DNA from: Nitrospirota bacterium
GTDB taxonomy: Bacteria > Nitrospirota > UBA9217
Length of the DNA: 53,207 bases
Direction: 5' to 3'
NCBI GenBank assembly: GCA_035516965.1
Contig: DATIZR010000063.1
Coordinates: 1-53,207 of the forward strand
In this document: positions 18,297-26,966 of the stretch, piece by piece
Layout: each line of letters opens with the position of its first letter
Position numbering within the stretch: the first letter of the stretch is position 1
Notes under the pieces: generated by a model
Seen by the model: only the letters and a program-made list of their open reading frames with translations
What the model was told of the DNA's origin: nothing
Database searches by the model: none
Made by a program: the position numbers and the translations under genes

Positions 18297-18791
18297 TTAC
18301 GATTCTTCCAGGCGACAGACCGCGAACAGCCTTTCCAGCGCCAGCGGCTTCTGGGTCGGCACCGCCTGAACCGTGACTTTCACTCCGCGGGCGCGTATCT
18401 GCCTGAGCGCAAGAAGGTCTTGCTCATCCACGGCCAGCACATCGACCAGCTTCCGCTTGCCCGGCATGTAATGCATGCCACCCACGTTCAGTTCGCGGCA
18501 CGGAAGGCCGAGGTCGAGCGCCCGCAGGACGGCGGACGGACTCGCAAAAAGCAGAATGGCACGCTCCTGCGCCGGGGCGGGTTCCCGCACCCTTTTACAA
18601 ATTTCTTCCACACCGCCGATGCAGACCTTCAGGCCCCGGGGCGTCGCTATTTCCATGATCGAACACTGCAGGTCGTTCGCGGCAACGACGTCATCTGCCA
18701 CGAAGATCGTGTCCGCCTTCAGGTAATTGACCCATCCTTCCACGACCTGTCCGTGGATCAAACGGTCGTCTATGCGGATGAACACGACCAT
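18297..18791 (-). CDS. PTS mannose/fructose/sorbose family IIB component
   Basis: 164 residues. The phosphorylated His13 is in IRIDDRLIHGQVVEGW at the N-terminus, the exact IIB signature. VADDVVAANDLQ and LNVGGMHY are further family text. A cytoplasmic subunit that passes phosphate from IIA to the sugar carried by IIC/IID. It lies 7 bases after IIA on the same strand. Confidence 0.94.
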   Translation of the reverse strand: MVVFIRIDDRLIHGQVVEGWVNYLKADTIFVADDVVAANDLQCSIMEIATPRGLKVCIGGVEEICKRVREPAPAQERAILLFASPSAVLRALDLGLPCRELNVGGMHYMPGKRKLVDVLAVDEQDLLALRQIRARGVKVTVQAVPTQKPLALERLFAVCRLEES

Positions 18792-18798
18792 ACTCCTG

Positions 18799-19200
18799 CT
18801 ATTTCTTCCCCTTCAGCATCTGGCTGGCGATCACGATGCTCTTCTGTGCCGCCTCCTGCACGAGCTTCGCCAGGTCCGGAAGGTTCTTTTCATCGCGATG
18901 GTTGGCAAATTTGATCAGCATCGAAAGATTCACCCCCGTCACGACCTCCACGGATTCTCCGAGGAAGGCGAGCGCGATGTTGGACGGTGTGCCGCCGAAC
19001 ATGTCGGTAAACAGCATGACGCCCTTCTTCCGGTCCACGTTCCTGATCGCGGCCTGAATCTGGTCGCGCAGCACTTCCGGAGCGCTGTCCTGCATGACGC
19101 TCACCGTGGCGACGGCCTCTACCTTGCCCACGATCATTTCAGCAGCCTTCACGAGTTCGGATCCCATATCCTGATGACAAACCACCACAAGCCCGATCAT
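18799..19200 (-). CDS. PTS mannose/fructose family IIA component
   Basis: 133 residues from ATG 19200 (MIGLVVVCHQDMGSELVKAAE), preceded by GGAG. His9 is the phosphorylation site. LFTDMFGGTPSNIALAFL and VVTGVNLSMLIKF are diagnostic. It accepts phosphate from HPr and gives it to IIB. It follows rapZ by 78 bases. The residue after the active His is Gln rather than the commoner Gly. Confidence 0.93.
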   Translation of the reverse strand: MIGLVVVCHQDMGSELVKAAEMIVGKVEAVATVSVMQDSAPEVLRDQIQAAIRNVDRKKGVMLFTDMFGGTPSNIALAFLGESVEVVTGVNLSMLIKFANHRDEKNLPDLAKLVQEAAQKSIVIASQMLKGKK

Positions 19201-19278
19201 GCCAGCATCTCCTTTGTCGTATGAAAGCGTGGGCACCGTGCCCGTGTTTACGGGGTTGCGGCAATCACACGCGGCGCT

Positions 19279-20142
19279 TCAGGGCCCCCTCAGGTCCCGG
19301 TGCTTCAGATTCACTTCGTACCCGCGTTCCCTCAGCCGCTCCGCGATGGTGACGGCCACCGCCACCGACCGGTGCCTGCCTCCGGTGCATCCGAACCCGA
19401 TCGTGAGGTAGCTTTTTCCTTCCCGCTGGTACCGGGGAAGCAGATATTCCAGAAACTGTTGGAGCCGTGCAAGAAATTCCAGTGAAGCCGCCCCGCCCGT
19501 GACATATTCCCTGACACGGGGCTCCTCTCCTGTGTGGTCCCTGAGCTCCGCCACGAAATGCGGGTTCGGCAAAAACCGCAGGTCGAACATCAGGTCCATG
19601 TCATAGGGTATGCCGTATTTATACCCGAACGTGATCAGGGTGATCACCAGCGGCCTCCCGGCGTCAGCCCCGCTGTAGTGGCGCTCGACCGCCTGCCGCA
19701 GGTCGTGGACCGTATAGTCCGACGTGTCGATGATGCGATCAGCCAGCCCTTTGATCTCCCCGAGCGCTGACCGTTCCTGCCGGATACCGTCGATCAGCGC
19801 GGTGGTGCCGCGCGCAAGGGGATGGGGCCTCCTCGTCTCGCTGAAACGCCGGACGAGCGCCTGATCCGAAGAATCAAGGAACAGGATCTCGATCGGATCG
19901 CCCTTGGCCCGGAGTTCGCGGGCGAGAGCAGGGAACCGATCGGGAAAACCTTTTTCCCGGATATCGATGCCGATGGCGGAAAGGACGGCATCTTCGGAAC
20001 CCCGCGCGAACTCGACGAAGGCGGGGAGGAGAACAAGCGGCAGGTTGTCGACACAGTAGAAGCCCATGTCTTCGAATGCCTTGAGCGCGGCGCTCCTGCC
20101 CGATCCCGAAAGCCCCGTCACGACAACCATCCGTCGTCTCAT
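19279..20142 (-). CDS. rapZ: RapZ/YvcJ nucleotide-binding protein
   Basis: 287 residues. The P-loop VTGLSGSGRSAALKAFED is at residues 8-25; Arg stands at the usual Lys position, as also in actinobacterial members. DNLPLVLLPAFVEF, LFLDSSDQALVRRFSETRR and the C-terminal GFGCTGGRHRSVAVAVTI identify the family. In E. coli RapZ guides RNase E to a small RNA controlling amino-sugar synthesis; in other bacteria it binds UDP-GlcNAc. Its start overlaps the hprK stop by 4 bases. Placement beside PTS and hprK fits a link between sugar status and envelope precursors. Confidence 0.94.
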   Translation of the reverse strand: MRRRMVVVTGLSGSGRSAALKAFEDMGFYCVDNLPLVLLPAFVEFARGSEDAVLSAIGIDIREKGFPDRFPALARELRAKGDPIEILFLDSSDQALVRRFSETRRPHPLARGTTALIDGIRQERSALGEIKGLADRIIDTSDYTVHDLRQAVERHYSGADAGRPLVITLITFGYKYGIPYDMDLMFDLRFLPNPHFVAELRDHTGEEPRVREYVTGGAASLEFLARLQQFLEYLLPRYQREGKSYLTIGFGCTGGRHRSVAVAVTIAERLRERGYEVNLKHRDLRGP

Positions 20143-21023
20143 CCCGCAAGCCTCTTCGTCAGCTTCCGGTTCAGGTCTCGGGCGGTATAGATGCCCCGGT
20201 TCTTGAGCATCTGGTTCCTGGCGGCAACTTCGATCAGCGTCGCAATGTTCCGCCCGCTCTTAACCGGCAGCTTCAAATAGGGAATATTCACGCCAAAGAG
20301 CTTGTAGCGGCGTTCCCGGAGACCGACGAGGCTGTAGTGATGACCCTTCCTCCACTCCTCCAGTTCGACGACGAGGCCGACCCTGCAGAGGCTCTCCGTG
20401 GCCGACTCGCCGTACAGGGCGCGGATGTTTATGACTCCGAGCCCCCGGATCTGCAGGAGGTCTGCGCCCATTTCCGTGGCGCGTCCCGTGATGCCTTCGT
20501 CGGACTTCTCCAGGATCACGATATCGTCGGCGATCAGCTTGTGTCCGCGCAGCACCAGGTCGAGCGCGGCCTCGCTCTTACCGATGGCGCTTTCACCGAT
20601 GATCAGCGCTCCCAATCCAAAAATCTGGACCAGCACGCCATGAAGGCTGGTGCGGGCGGGCAGTTTCCGGGCTAGTTCCCGGCCCAGCTTGGCCAGGCTT
20701 CGGCTCCGGAACACAACCATGCTCGCCGCATCCGCCTCGTCAAGCAGCTCCTTCGGGACGGAACCGCCGCTTACGACAATGCACGCCGGCTTCTGCTTGA
20801 GGAGGGCCCGGATGATCTGCAGGCGCTTCGCGCGGGGAAGCGACGCGAGGTGGGCAAGCTGACTGGGGGGGAGGTGCACCAGGCTGGAGGTGATGTCACG
20901 CCACGAATCGGCCGAAGCGAGCTGGGGCGCGCTCATCAGCGGCGAGGAGATTCGCCTGCGGATGCCCGGCCGGCCCGCCAGGATCTCCGGCTGTTGTGCC
21001 ACGTCTCGTACGGTTACGTTCAT
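20139..21023 (-). CDS. hprK: HPr kinase/phosphorylase
   Basis: 294 residues. It phosphorylates and dephosphorylates Ser46 of HPr, here present. The catalytic His is in TSLHGVLVQIFG. The P-loop is GESAIGKSEAALDLVLRGH, and IADD follows. The C-terminal family signature LPVKSGRNIATLIEVAARNQ, followed by MLKNRG, is intact. The N-terminal domain (about residues 20-130) is more divergent than the catalytic part. ATGA overlaps join it to ptsN upstream and rapZ downstream. Confidence 0.94.
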   Translation of the reverse strand: MNVTVRDVAQQPEILAGRPGIRRRISSPLMSAPQLASADSWRDITSSLVHLPPSQLAHLASLPRAKRLQIIRALLKQKPACIVVSGGSVPKELLDEADAASMVVFRSRSLAKLGRELARKLPARTSLHGVLVQIFGLGALIIGESAIGKSEAALDLVLRGHKLIADDIVILEKSDEGITGRATEMGADLLQIRGLGVINIRALYGESATESLCRVGLVVELEEWRKGHHYSLVGLRERRYKLFGVNIPYLKLPVKSGRNIATLIEVAARNQMLKNRGIYTARDLNRKLTKRLAG

Positions 21024-21493
21024 CGCTGAGGGTATCTGCCGTCTTCTTCGCAGATCAACCGCTGGATCTCTTTCCCGTCCGGCGCATGCCTCAGGTTATC
21101 GCGCAACATCGGGTTCTTGAGGATGCGGGAAACGCGGGCGAGCATCTTCAGGTGATCGCCCGGCTTGTCTATCGGTGTAATGATCAGAAAGAACAGGTAC
21201 GCAGGCTTCCGATCAAGCGACTGAAAATCGATTCCCCGGCTGGAACGTCCAAAGGCGACGATGATGTCGGGGATGAAGGCCAGCTTCCCGTGAGGTATGG
21301 CAACCCCGTCCCCGATGCCGGTGCTGCCCAGGGACTCGCGCTCCATCAGCGTGCGGAGCAGTTCCCCGGAGTCCCTGACCCTGCCTTTCGACTGCAACAG
21401 GCCCGCAAATTCCCTGAGTACGCCCGTCTTGTCGGTCGCCCGAATATCATCGATGACCAGTTCGTCCCGGAGCAGGTCTCTGATAGTGGCCAT
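21020..21493 (-). CDS. ptsN: PtsN-like PTS IIA component (nitrogen/fructose family)
   Basis: 157 residues. The active His is in GIGDGVAIPHGKL near residue 70; the surrounding SLGSTGIGDGVAIPHGKL and LFFLIITPIDKPGDHLKML are typical. In proteobacteria this protein belongs to a regulatory phosphorelay. Here it lies 12 bases after hpf and two genes after rpoN, its usual place. It could be phosphorylated by the single HPr encoded nearby, since no separate NPr or EI-Ntr is seen. Confidence 0.92.
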   Translation of the reverse strand: MATIRDLLRDELVIDDIRATDKTGVLREFAGLLQSKGRVRDSGELLRTLMERESLGSTGIGDGVAIPHGKLAFIPDIIVAFGRSSRGIDFQSLDRKPAYLFFLIITPIDKPGDHLKMLARVSRILKNPMLRDNLRHAPDGKEIQRLICEEDGRYPQR

Positions 21494-21505
21494 TTGACCG
21501 ATCCC

Positions 21506-22036
21506 TCACTGGGCAGGCTCGATCAGGCCCACATTCCCGTCTTTCCTCTTGTAGATGACGCTGATCCGCCCCCCGTTCCCGGCGTTGGCGAATATAAAGA
21601 AGTCCTTGTCCAGGAGTTCCATCTGCATCACGGCCTCCTCTGCCTGCATGGGCTTGAGGTCGAACCGCTTTGTCTTGATGATCTGCGGAATGGGGCTTCC
21701 CGGCTCCGTCGATGACGCACCGATCTCGGCCTTGTTGCTCTGATGCTTGTGGTCGACCAACTTCTCCTTGTACCGCCGCACCCTGCGTTCGATCTTCTCG
21801 ATCAGCAGATCGATCGCAGAGTACATTTCCTCCGTCTCCTCCGACGCCTGGATAAGCAGCCCGTTGGACTTGATGACGGCCTCTGCGATATGATGGACTT
21901 TTTTGACCACGGATAGAGTTACTGTCACCTGTACGGTCTTCGGCAGATACTTGTCCAGCCTGCTGAACTTCTCCGTTGCGTACTGTTTCAATGCCTCCGT
22001 TGCCTCAATGTGTCTTCCGTTGACCGTAACCTGCAT
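21506..22036 (-). CDS. hpf: Long-form ribosome hibernation promoting factor
   Basis: 176 residues from ATG 22036 (MQVTVNGRHIEATEALKQYA), which has a strong AAGGAGG 6 bases upstream. The N-terminal S30AE domain (1-100) binds the decoding centre. After a linker, the C-terminal domain IIKTKRFDLKPMQAEEAVMQ with DKDFFIFANAGNGGRISVIYKR dimerises ribosomes into 100S particles in long HPF. A longer frame upstream to 22072 has no support. It lies between rpoN and ptsN as in many diderms. Confidence 0.94.
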   Translation of the reverse strand: MQVTVNGRHIEATEALKQYATEKFSRLDKYLPKTVQVTVTLSVVKKVHHIAEAVIKSNGLLIQASEETEEMYSAIDLLIEKIERRVRRYKEKLVDHKHQSNKAEIGASSTEPGSPIPQIIKTKRFDLKPMQAEEAVMQMELLDKDFFIFANAGNGGRISVIYKRKDGNVGLIEPAQ

Positions 22037-22182
22037 AGAACCCTCCTTCGAATTTCCGAACTCCCCATTCAAAAATCACAAACAAATTGCACTATCCAAT
22101 ATGCCAACCCCGCACGGTGATCCGGATTTCAGACATTGAAATTTATTTGGAATTTGGTGCCTGGTTATTGACGTCAAGTCAC

Positions 22183-23658
22183 TTATCCCATCCGTCTGCG
22201 TACGCTTGTCGGCGGTATCCGGAGCTCCTCCCGGTATTTCGCCACGGTCCTCCGCGCGATCTCGATCCCCTTCGATTTCAGCGCATCGACGATCTGCTGG
22301 TCCTTGAGCGGGGCGGCAGGGTTTTCCTCCTTGATCATCTTCTGGATGACATCCTTCACCGTGAGCGACGACACTTCGATGCCCGGAGCGCCGGCGTTGA
22401 GGGAAAATCCGGTCGTGAAGAAAAACTTCAACGGGAAGATGCCCTGGGGCGTATGCATGTACTTGTTGGTGGTTACACGGCTGATCGTGGATTCGTGCAT
22501 GCTGATGTCTTCCGCCACGTCCTTGAGGACCATGGGTTTCAGCTGGGAAATCCCCTGGTCCAGGAAGTCTCGCTGGAACTTCACGATGCTCTCGGCGACC
22601 CGGTAGATCGTCTTGCTCCGCTGCTCCATGCCCTTGATAAGCCACTGCGCCGAGCGGAGACGTTCCTCGATGTATTCCTTGGTGACCTTATCGACGCTGT
22701 CCTTATGGCTCAGTAATCTGCGGTAGTAGGGATTGATGCGGATGCGCGGCATTCCTTCGTCGTTTAACTGCACGATGTACCGGTCCTCCACCTTCAGGAC
22801 GTACACATCGGGCGTTACGTAGTTCGTGTCTGACGGCAGGAACGGCCGGCCCGGCTTCGGCTCCAGTTCATGGATGATGACCTGGGACGCCTCCATCACT
22901 TCCTGGGCCGTTACGGCGAGGGCCTTGGCGATCTGGGCATACCTGCGCTTTTCGAGGTCCTGCAGATGGTCCCGGACGATCTTCTCTACGAGGGACCCTC
23001 CCAGATCCAGGTGCTTCACCTGGACCAGAAGGCACTCCTGCAGATCACGTGCTCCGACACCGACGGGGTCGAAGGTCTGAATGAGGTCCAGCGCCCGCTC
23101 CATGTCGTGCAGCGGCAGGCTGGACTGTTGGGACAGTTCTTCCAGAGTAGCCCTCAGATAGCCGTCATCGTCCAGATTGCCGATGATCCATTCTCCTCCC
23201 CCGACGAGCACCGGGTCGGATGAGGACAGATGGAGCTGCCACAGCAGGTGATCGCTCAGACTCGGAAGACGGGTCAGCGTCTGGTCATAGGAGGGCAGCT
23301 CCTTTTCGTCAGCTTCTGCGTACCCGTAGTCCCGGCCGTCCCCCATTTCGTTCAGGTACTCGTCCCACTGGGGGCCGAGCTCCAGATCGGTCTTCAGCTC
23401 GGCGGTGTTCTCCTGCTCCGGGGGGCTCTCCGGAATGGATTCCGCGGCTGCCGCCTCAGGGGCGGACTCGCCTTCACCTTCCGGGGCTTCCTCGGTGGAA
23501 TCGGAAGATAATTCCTCAAGCACGGGGTTCTCGGTCAGTTCCTGGGCGACGGACTGCACCAGTTCGAGCCGGGACAGCTGCAGCAGCTTGATGGCCTGCT
23601 GGAGCTGTGGCGTCATGATCAGCTTTTGAGAGAGTTTTAGTTCGAGTCGCGCTTCCAT
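22183..23658 (-). CDS. rpoN: RNA polymerase sigma-54 factor
   Basis: 491 residues. Region I, rich in Gln and Leu (LSQKLIMTPQLQQAIKLLQL), binds the activator. An acidic Glu/Ala-rich region II spans about 55-100. The core-binding domain follows, with the helix-turn-helix DISMHESTISRVTTNKYMHT, and the RpoN box ARRTVAKYRE lies near the C-terminus. It directs polymerase to -24/-12 promoters. It follows lptB by 78 bases and precedes hpf. No clear -24/-12 promoter was found by eye in the window. Confidence 0.96.
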   Translation of the reverse strand: MEARLELKLSQKLIMTPQLQQAIKLLQLSRLELVQSVAQELTENPVLEELSSDSTEEAPEGEGESAPEAAAAESIPESPPEQENTAELKTDLELGPQWDEYLNEMGDGRDYGYAEADEKELPSYDQTLTRLPSLSDHLLWQLHLSSSDPVLVGGGEWIIGNLDDDGYLRATLEELSQQSSLPLHDMERALDLIQTFDPVGVGARDLQECLLVQVKHLDLGGSLVEKIVRDHLQDLEKRRYAQIAKALAVTAQEVMEASQVIIHELEPKPGRPFLPSDTNYVTPDVYVLKVEDRYIVQLNDEGMPRIRINPYYRRLLSHKDSVDKVTKEYIEERLRSAQWLIKGMEQRSKTIYRVAESIVKFQRDFLDQGISQLKPMVLKDVAEDISMHESTISRVTTNKYMHTPQGIFPLKFFFTTGFSLNAGAPGIEVSSLTVKDVIQKMIKEENPAAPLKDQQIVDALKSKGIEIARRTVAKYREELRIPPTSVRRRMG

Positions 23659-23736
23659 AGAAATAACAATGTGCCTGTTGCTTCTCCCCGGATGGTTATC
23701 GTGTAAGCGGCCAAGCCAGGCTACTTCCCATTATAG

Positions 23737-24462
23737 CTACAGCTTGAACGCTTCACCCAGATAAAATTCCCTGACCCGCGGGCTCGCCGTGATCTCAGCG
23801 GCCGTCCCCGCCTCAATGATCTTCCCCTCGCTGATGATATAGGCCCGGTCGGTTATAGCCAGTGTCTCCCGCACATTGTGGTCCGTGATCAGGATTCCGA
23901 TCCCCTTGCTTTTCAGAAGCGATATGATACCCTGGATGTCCTGCACGGCCAGCGGATCGATCCCGGCAAAGGGCTCATCGAGGAGAATAAACTTCGGCGA
24001 AAGCGTGAGTGCCCGTGCGATCTCCAATCGTCGGCGTTCTCCGCCCGAGAGCGTGTACGCCCTGCTTCCGGCCAGGTGACTGATGCCCAATTCGTCCAGC
24101 AACGTATCCTGCCGCTCCCGGCGCTCCATGCCGGACAGGTCCATGGTCTCCAGAACCGCCATCAGGTTTTCGGCTACCGTGAGCTTCCGGAATACGGAGG
24201 GCTCCTGCGGTAAATAACCGATCCCGTTCCGCGCCCGCCGGTACATGGGCATCCTGGTTATGTCCGTGCCGTCCAGAACCACCCTTCCCTGGTCCGGTTT
24301 GACGAGCCCCACGACCATGTAGAACGTCGTGGTCTTGCCCGCTCCATTCGGTCCAAGCAGCCCCACCACTTCCCCGTATTTGACCTGGACGCTGACGCCG
24401 CGGACGATCTTTCTGCCGCGGTAGCTCTTCTCCAATTTTTTTGCTTCAAGCGCCTGCGTCAT
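23737..24462 (-). CDS. lptB: LPS export ABC transporter ATP-binding protein
   Basis: 241 residues from ATG 24462 ([20 protein letters not shown]); codons further upstream overlap lptA in another frame. Walker [18 protein letters not shown], signature [15 protein letters not shown], Walker [14 protein letters not shown] and the switch His of [10 protein letters not shown] are intact. [20 protein letters not shown] is LptB-specific text. It powers LPS extraction from the inner membrane. LptF/LptG are not in the window. It starts 10 bases after lptA. Confidence 0.96.
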   Translation of the reverse strand: MTQALEAKKLEKSYRGRKIVRGVSVQVKYGEVVGLLGPNGAGKTTTFYMVVGLVKPDQGRVVLDGTDITRMPMYRRARNGIGYLPQEPSVFRKLTVAENLMAVLETMDLSGMERRERQDTLLDELGISHLAGSRAYTLSGGERRRLEIARALTLSPKFILLDEPFAGIDPLAVQDIQGIISLLKSKGIGILITDHNVRETLAITDRAYIISEGKIIEAGTAAEITASPRVREFYLGEAFKL

Positions 24463-24472
24463 AGGGGAAGTG

Positions 24473-24970
24473 CTATCTTCTCTTTCTGCCTTCGGCCTTG
24501 CTGTCCTGATAGAACAGGACCTTCCCGCCTTCAACAATGCTCCGGTCATCACGCATGAACAGCGTGATCCGTTCGCCGCCCAGCTGGTTTTCGTTCTCGA
24601 TAATGCGCGCGTCACCGGTCAGCACGATCTTTTCTTCCTTGCTGTAATAGGAGGCCTTTTTCGAGAGGGCAACTCGCCCTTCCTTGCGAACGACGACATT
24701 GCCCTCGGCCTCGATCTCGTTGATGCCCTTGGACGGTGCGTCATAAAAGACGATCATCGTGTCCGAATAGAGAGTCATCCCCTCCTTCTTCAGCGTCACG
24801 TCGCCCTTGAAGGTGATCTTATCCCCGAGTTTATCGGCTTCCATGCGGCTTGCCGTGATCACGATCGGTTCCCGCCTTCCCTCCGGCCGCCCACCTGCCC
24901 TGGGCATGGCTGCGATACAGAGCGCGGAGACAAGAAGCAGGAGACTATTCCTGAAGCACCGCTTTAACAT
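24473..24970 (-). CDS. lptA: LptA periplasmic LPS bridge protein
   Basis: 165 residues from ATG 24970. A signal peptide ([20 protein letters not shown]) is followed by one OstA/LptA jellyroll: [20 protein letters not shown], then repeated strands [20 protein letters not shown] and [20 protein letters not shown]. It carries LPS across the periplasm from LptC to LptD. The start overlaps the end of lptC by 26 bases. The basic C-terminus EGRKRR is unremarkable. Confidence 0.92.
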   Translation of the reverse strand: MLKRCFRNSLLLLVSALCIAAMPRAGGRPEGRREPIVITASRMEADKLGDKITFKGDVTLKKEGMTLYSDTMIVFYDAPSKGINEIEAEGNVVVRKEGRVALSKKASYYSKEEKIVLTGDARIIENENQLGGERITLFMRDDRSIVEGGKVLFYQDSKAEGRKRR

Positions 24971-25526
24971 TGTTTTGTACGACGATCGTCCGCATGTCCG
25001 CGTTTGCCGACAACCCTTTGCCCTCAAGATAGATCTCCTTCCCAAGCAGTTTGAAGGGGTCAGGAGTGTTGACCAGCCTGGGGCCGGCCCTCCAGGAGAG
25101 GGACCGGGTGGTCAGCAGATAACCGTCGCTTGTGACGACCCGGACTTCGTGTTCGACACCACGGATCGATGCGTCGCCCGTCGCTGTGTCCATCCGCCCT
25201 GAATCACCGATCAGAGCCGCCACCTTCAGGTCCGGGGCGGTGAAGGTGATCTCAAGGTCTTTCAGCTGCGCTTCCTTGTTTTCATAGAGATCGGCGCTCC
25301 CGGCGCGCATCCTCCAGGCCACCCTGCCGTTTTCCGACTGCGTGAACCGGAACCCCTGCATGCTCATTAACAGCCGCGGTGTCTTGGCCGGCTTGAACAG
25401 GGATGGCATCGACAGGTCCTCTATGCCTCCGCGGCGTATGAGTTGCAAACCGCCATAGAGCGCCGCGATGAGAAGAAGAACTGCGAGCAACAACGCGCCC
25501 CGTTTTGCGCTGGCTTTCATGTTCAT
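24945..25526 (-). CDS. lptC: LptC inner-membrane LPS export protein
   Basis: 193 residues from ATG 25526 (MNMKASAKRGALLLAVLLLI); a second ATG at 25520 is equally possible. One N-terminal membrane helix, then a periplasmic jellyroll (QGFRFTQSENGRVAWRMRAG; SADLYENKEAQLKDLEITF; SLSWRAGPRLVNTPDPFKLL). It receives LPS from LptBFG and passes it to LptA. No Shine-Dalgarno is visible before either ATG; the mRNA upstream is a hairpin followed by an AU-rich stretch. It is the first gene of the string that continues to ptsI. Confidence 0.88.
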   Translation of the reverse strand: MNMKASAKRGALLLAVLLLIAALYGGLQLIRRGGIEDLSMPSLFKPAKTPRLLMSMQGFRFTQSENGRVAWRMRAGSADLYENKEAQLKDLEITFTAPDLKVAALIGDSGRMDTATGDASIRGVEHEVRVVTSDGYLLTTRSLSWRAGPRLVNTPDPFKLLGKEIYLEGKGLSANADMRTIVVQNNVKAVLQE

Positions 25527-25539
25527 GATTAAAGTTATT

Positions 25540-25564
25540 ATGGCGGCCCGAACCAGGCCGCCAT
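25540..25564 (-). promoter_or_regulatory. Hairpin at the predicted 5' end of the lptC-rpoN transcript
   Basis: A perfect inverted repeat: ATGGCGGCC (25540-25548), 7-base loop, GGCCGCCAT (25556-25564). Read on the minus strand it begins about 7 bases after the -10 box, so the transcript would start with a 9-bp GC-rich stem. It ends 13 bases before the lptC ATG. There is no T-run after it, so termination is unlikely. Confidence 0.55.
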
Positions 25565-25570
25565 GCATAA

Positions 25571-25599
25571 TTTATACCATGAAACCCGTGACATGTAAA
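25571..25599 (-). promoter_or_regulatory. Sigma-70-type promoter for the lptC operon
   Basis: On the minus strand TTTACA (25594-25599), 17 bases, TATAAA (25571-25576). Both boxes are one mismatch from consensus and spacing is optimal. Predicted start is near 25564, about 38 bases before the lptC ATG. Confidence 0.7.
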
Positions 25600-25644
25600 G
25601 GTTAAAATCGGAAAGATCAATCGGGACGCAGCCGGAAGAAGTTT

Positions 25645-26892
25645 CTAAGATCTCCGCCCTGCCTTGAGTTCCGCGATCTCTTTCTGCTTCTCCTTGAGCA
25701 GATTCTCGAGTTGGAGGAGAGAGGACATGTCGCGAACCACAGACTGCACGAACCGCTTACCCATGAGCGTGAGGCCTACGGCGCTGACATCGACAGGCAC
25801 GATTCCCCCATCCGCCTTTCTGAGATCGGCATGGCTGAGGCCGCGCCCCCCCTGCGACGCCTCGGCCAGAAGCTTCCGGAGTCCGGCAGAATCGACAAAG
25901 AGTTCAAAGAAGTTCTTGTGCACGAGATCGTACTTCGTGCAACCCGTAAGGCGCGCTGCCTGCTCGTTCACGAAAACCACATCCCCGTTCTCTGCCACTA
26001 CGAAGATCGTATCGCAGGCGTTCTCAACGAGGCTCCGGTAGCGCTCTTCGGACGAACGGAGCTCCTCGGTCTTCTCCGTAACCCACTGCTCCAGTTCCAG
26101 GTTCATCTTCCGGAGTTCGATCTGCATCTGCTCGTTCTGCACCGTCGTCGCAATGATGCCTGAGAGCGTCGTGAAGAAGTTTATCTCCTCGTCGGTGAAA
26201 CTTCTCGGTTTGGTGTACAGCACCTCCATGACTCCCATCAGAGCTCCATTCGAATAAACATACAGCGGGAGGCAGTAGGCCGATTGATAGCGGGAGAGGT
26301 TCAGTTCCGGGATCTCCCTGAACCGGCCGTCGCTGCGCAGGTCCTTCAGCATGACCGGTTCGAGCTTCCGGCCGACCCAGCCCTCGATGCCTTCACCGAG
26401 CGCGACCCTGACGTTCTTCAACCCGTCCATGAGGTCCTTGTTGGCTGCGCTAAGCACGAGTTCGTCGGCCTTCTTGTCGTATAGGAAGAGCAGGCAGACC
26501 TCGGCCTCCATGACCCGGGCCGTCACGTCAGCGACATCCTTCATGCGGTTCGAAAACAGTCGCGGTGAGTTGGCCGCATAGTTGACATCATAGACGCCAA
26601 GGAACTTGATGAAGAGGTCGTCCTTGATATCGAGCAGTTCCTCCTGCCGGAGGTGAAGTTCGAGATTTGCATCCTCAAGACGCCGGTAGTAGGGGAAGAT
26701 CAGCTGCCGGTAGAGGAGGTAGGCGGCGCCGGGCACGACGGCAAGGATGACGAGGGAAAGCAGAAACCCTGCGCCGTTTCGCTCCAGGCTGAAATAACAG
26801 ACCGCCGAGCCGGCGATCACCGCCGCAGCGAGGACCAGCGCAATAGCCGTGATCAGGCTTCCCTTCCGGTGTTCGAAACTGGTGTTCATCAT
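25645..26892 (-). CDS. Membrane GAF-PAS sensory protein without a recognisable output domain
   Basis: 415 residues. Two N-terminal membrane helices (about 15-35 and 42-60) are followed by a helical linker, a GAF domain (about 105-255: CLLFLYDKKADELVLSAANK, GEGIEGWVGRKLEPVML, YCLPLYVYSNGALMGVMEVL), a coiled coil (260-285) and a PAS domain (about 287-395: YRSLVENACDTIFVVAENGD; VFVNEQAARLTGCTKYDL). It ends in a second coiled coil (LLKEKQKEIAELKAG). No histidine kinase, GGDEF or methyl-accepting part follows. It may signal through a partner protein. It is transcribed separately, 118 bases before lptC. Confidence 0.8.
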   Translation of the reverse strand: MMNTSFEHRKGSLITAIALVLAAAVIAGSAVCYFSLERNGAGFLLSLVILAVVPGAAYLLYRQLIFPYYRRLEDANLELHLRQEELLDIKDDLFIKFLGVYDVNYAANSPRLFSNRMKDVADVTARVMEAEVCLLFLYDKKADELVLSAANKDLMDGLKNVRVALGEGIEGWVGRKLEPVMLKDLRSDGRFREIPELNLSRYQSAYCLPLYVYSNGALMGVMEVLYTKPRSFTDEEINFFTTLSGIIATTVQNEQMQIELRKMNLELEQWVTEKTEELRSSEERYRSLVENACDTIFVVAENGDVVFVNEQAARLTGCTKYDLVHKNFFELFVDSAGLRKLLAEASQGGRGLSHADLRKADGGIVPVDVSAVGLTLMGKRFVQSVVRDMSSLLQLENLLKEKQKEIAELKAGRRS

Positions 26893-26966
26893 ACCTCTTC
26901 CTCCTGGCGCCCCTCCCGGTCAGACGGCAGTATACCGGTGACGCGCTGGAAATGCAACAACCCTTC

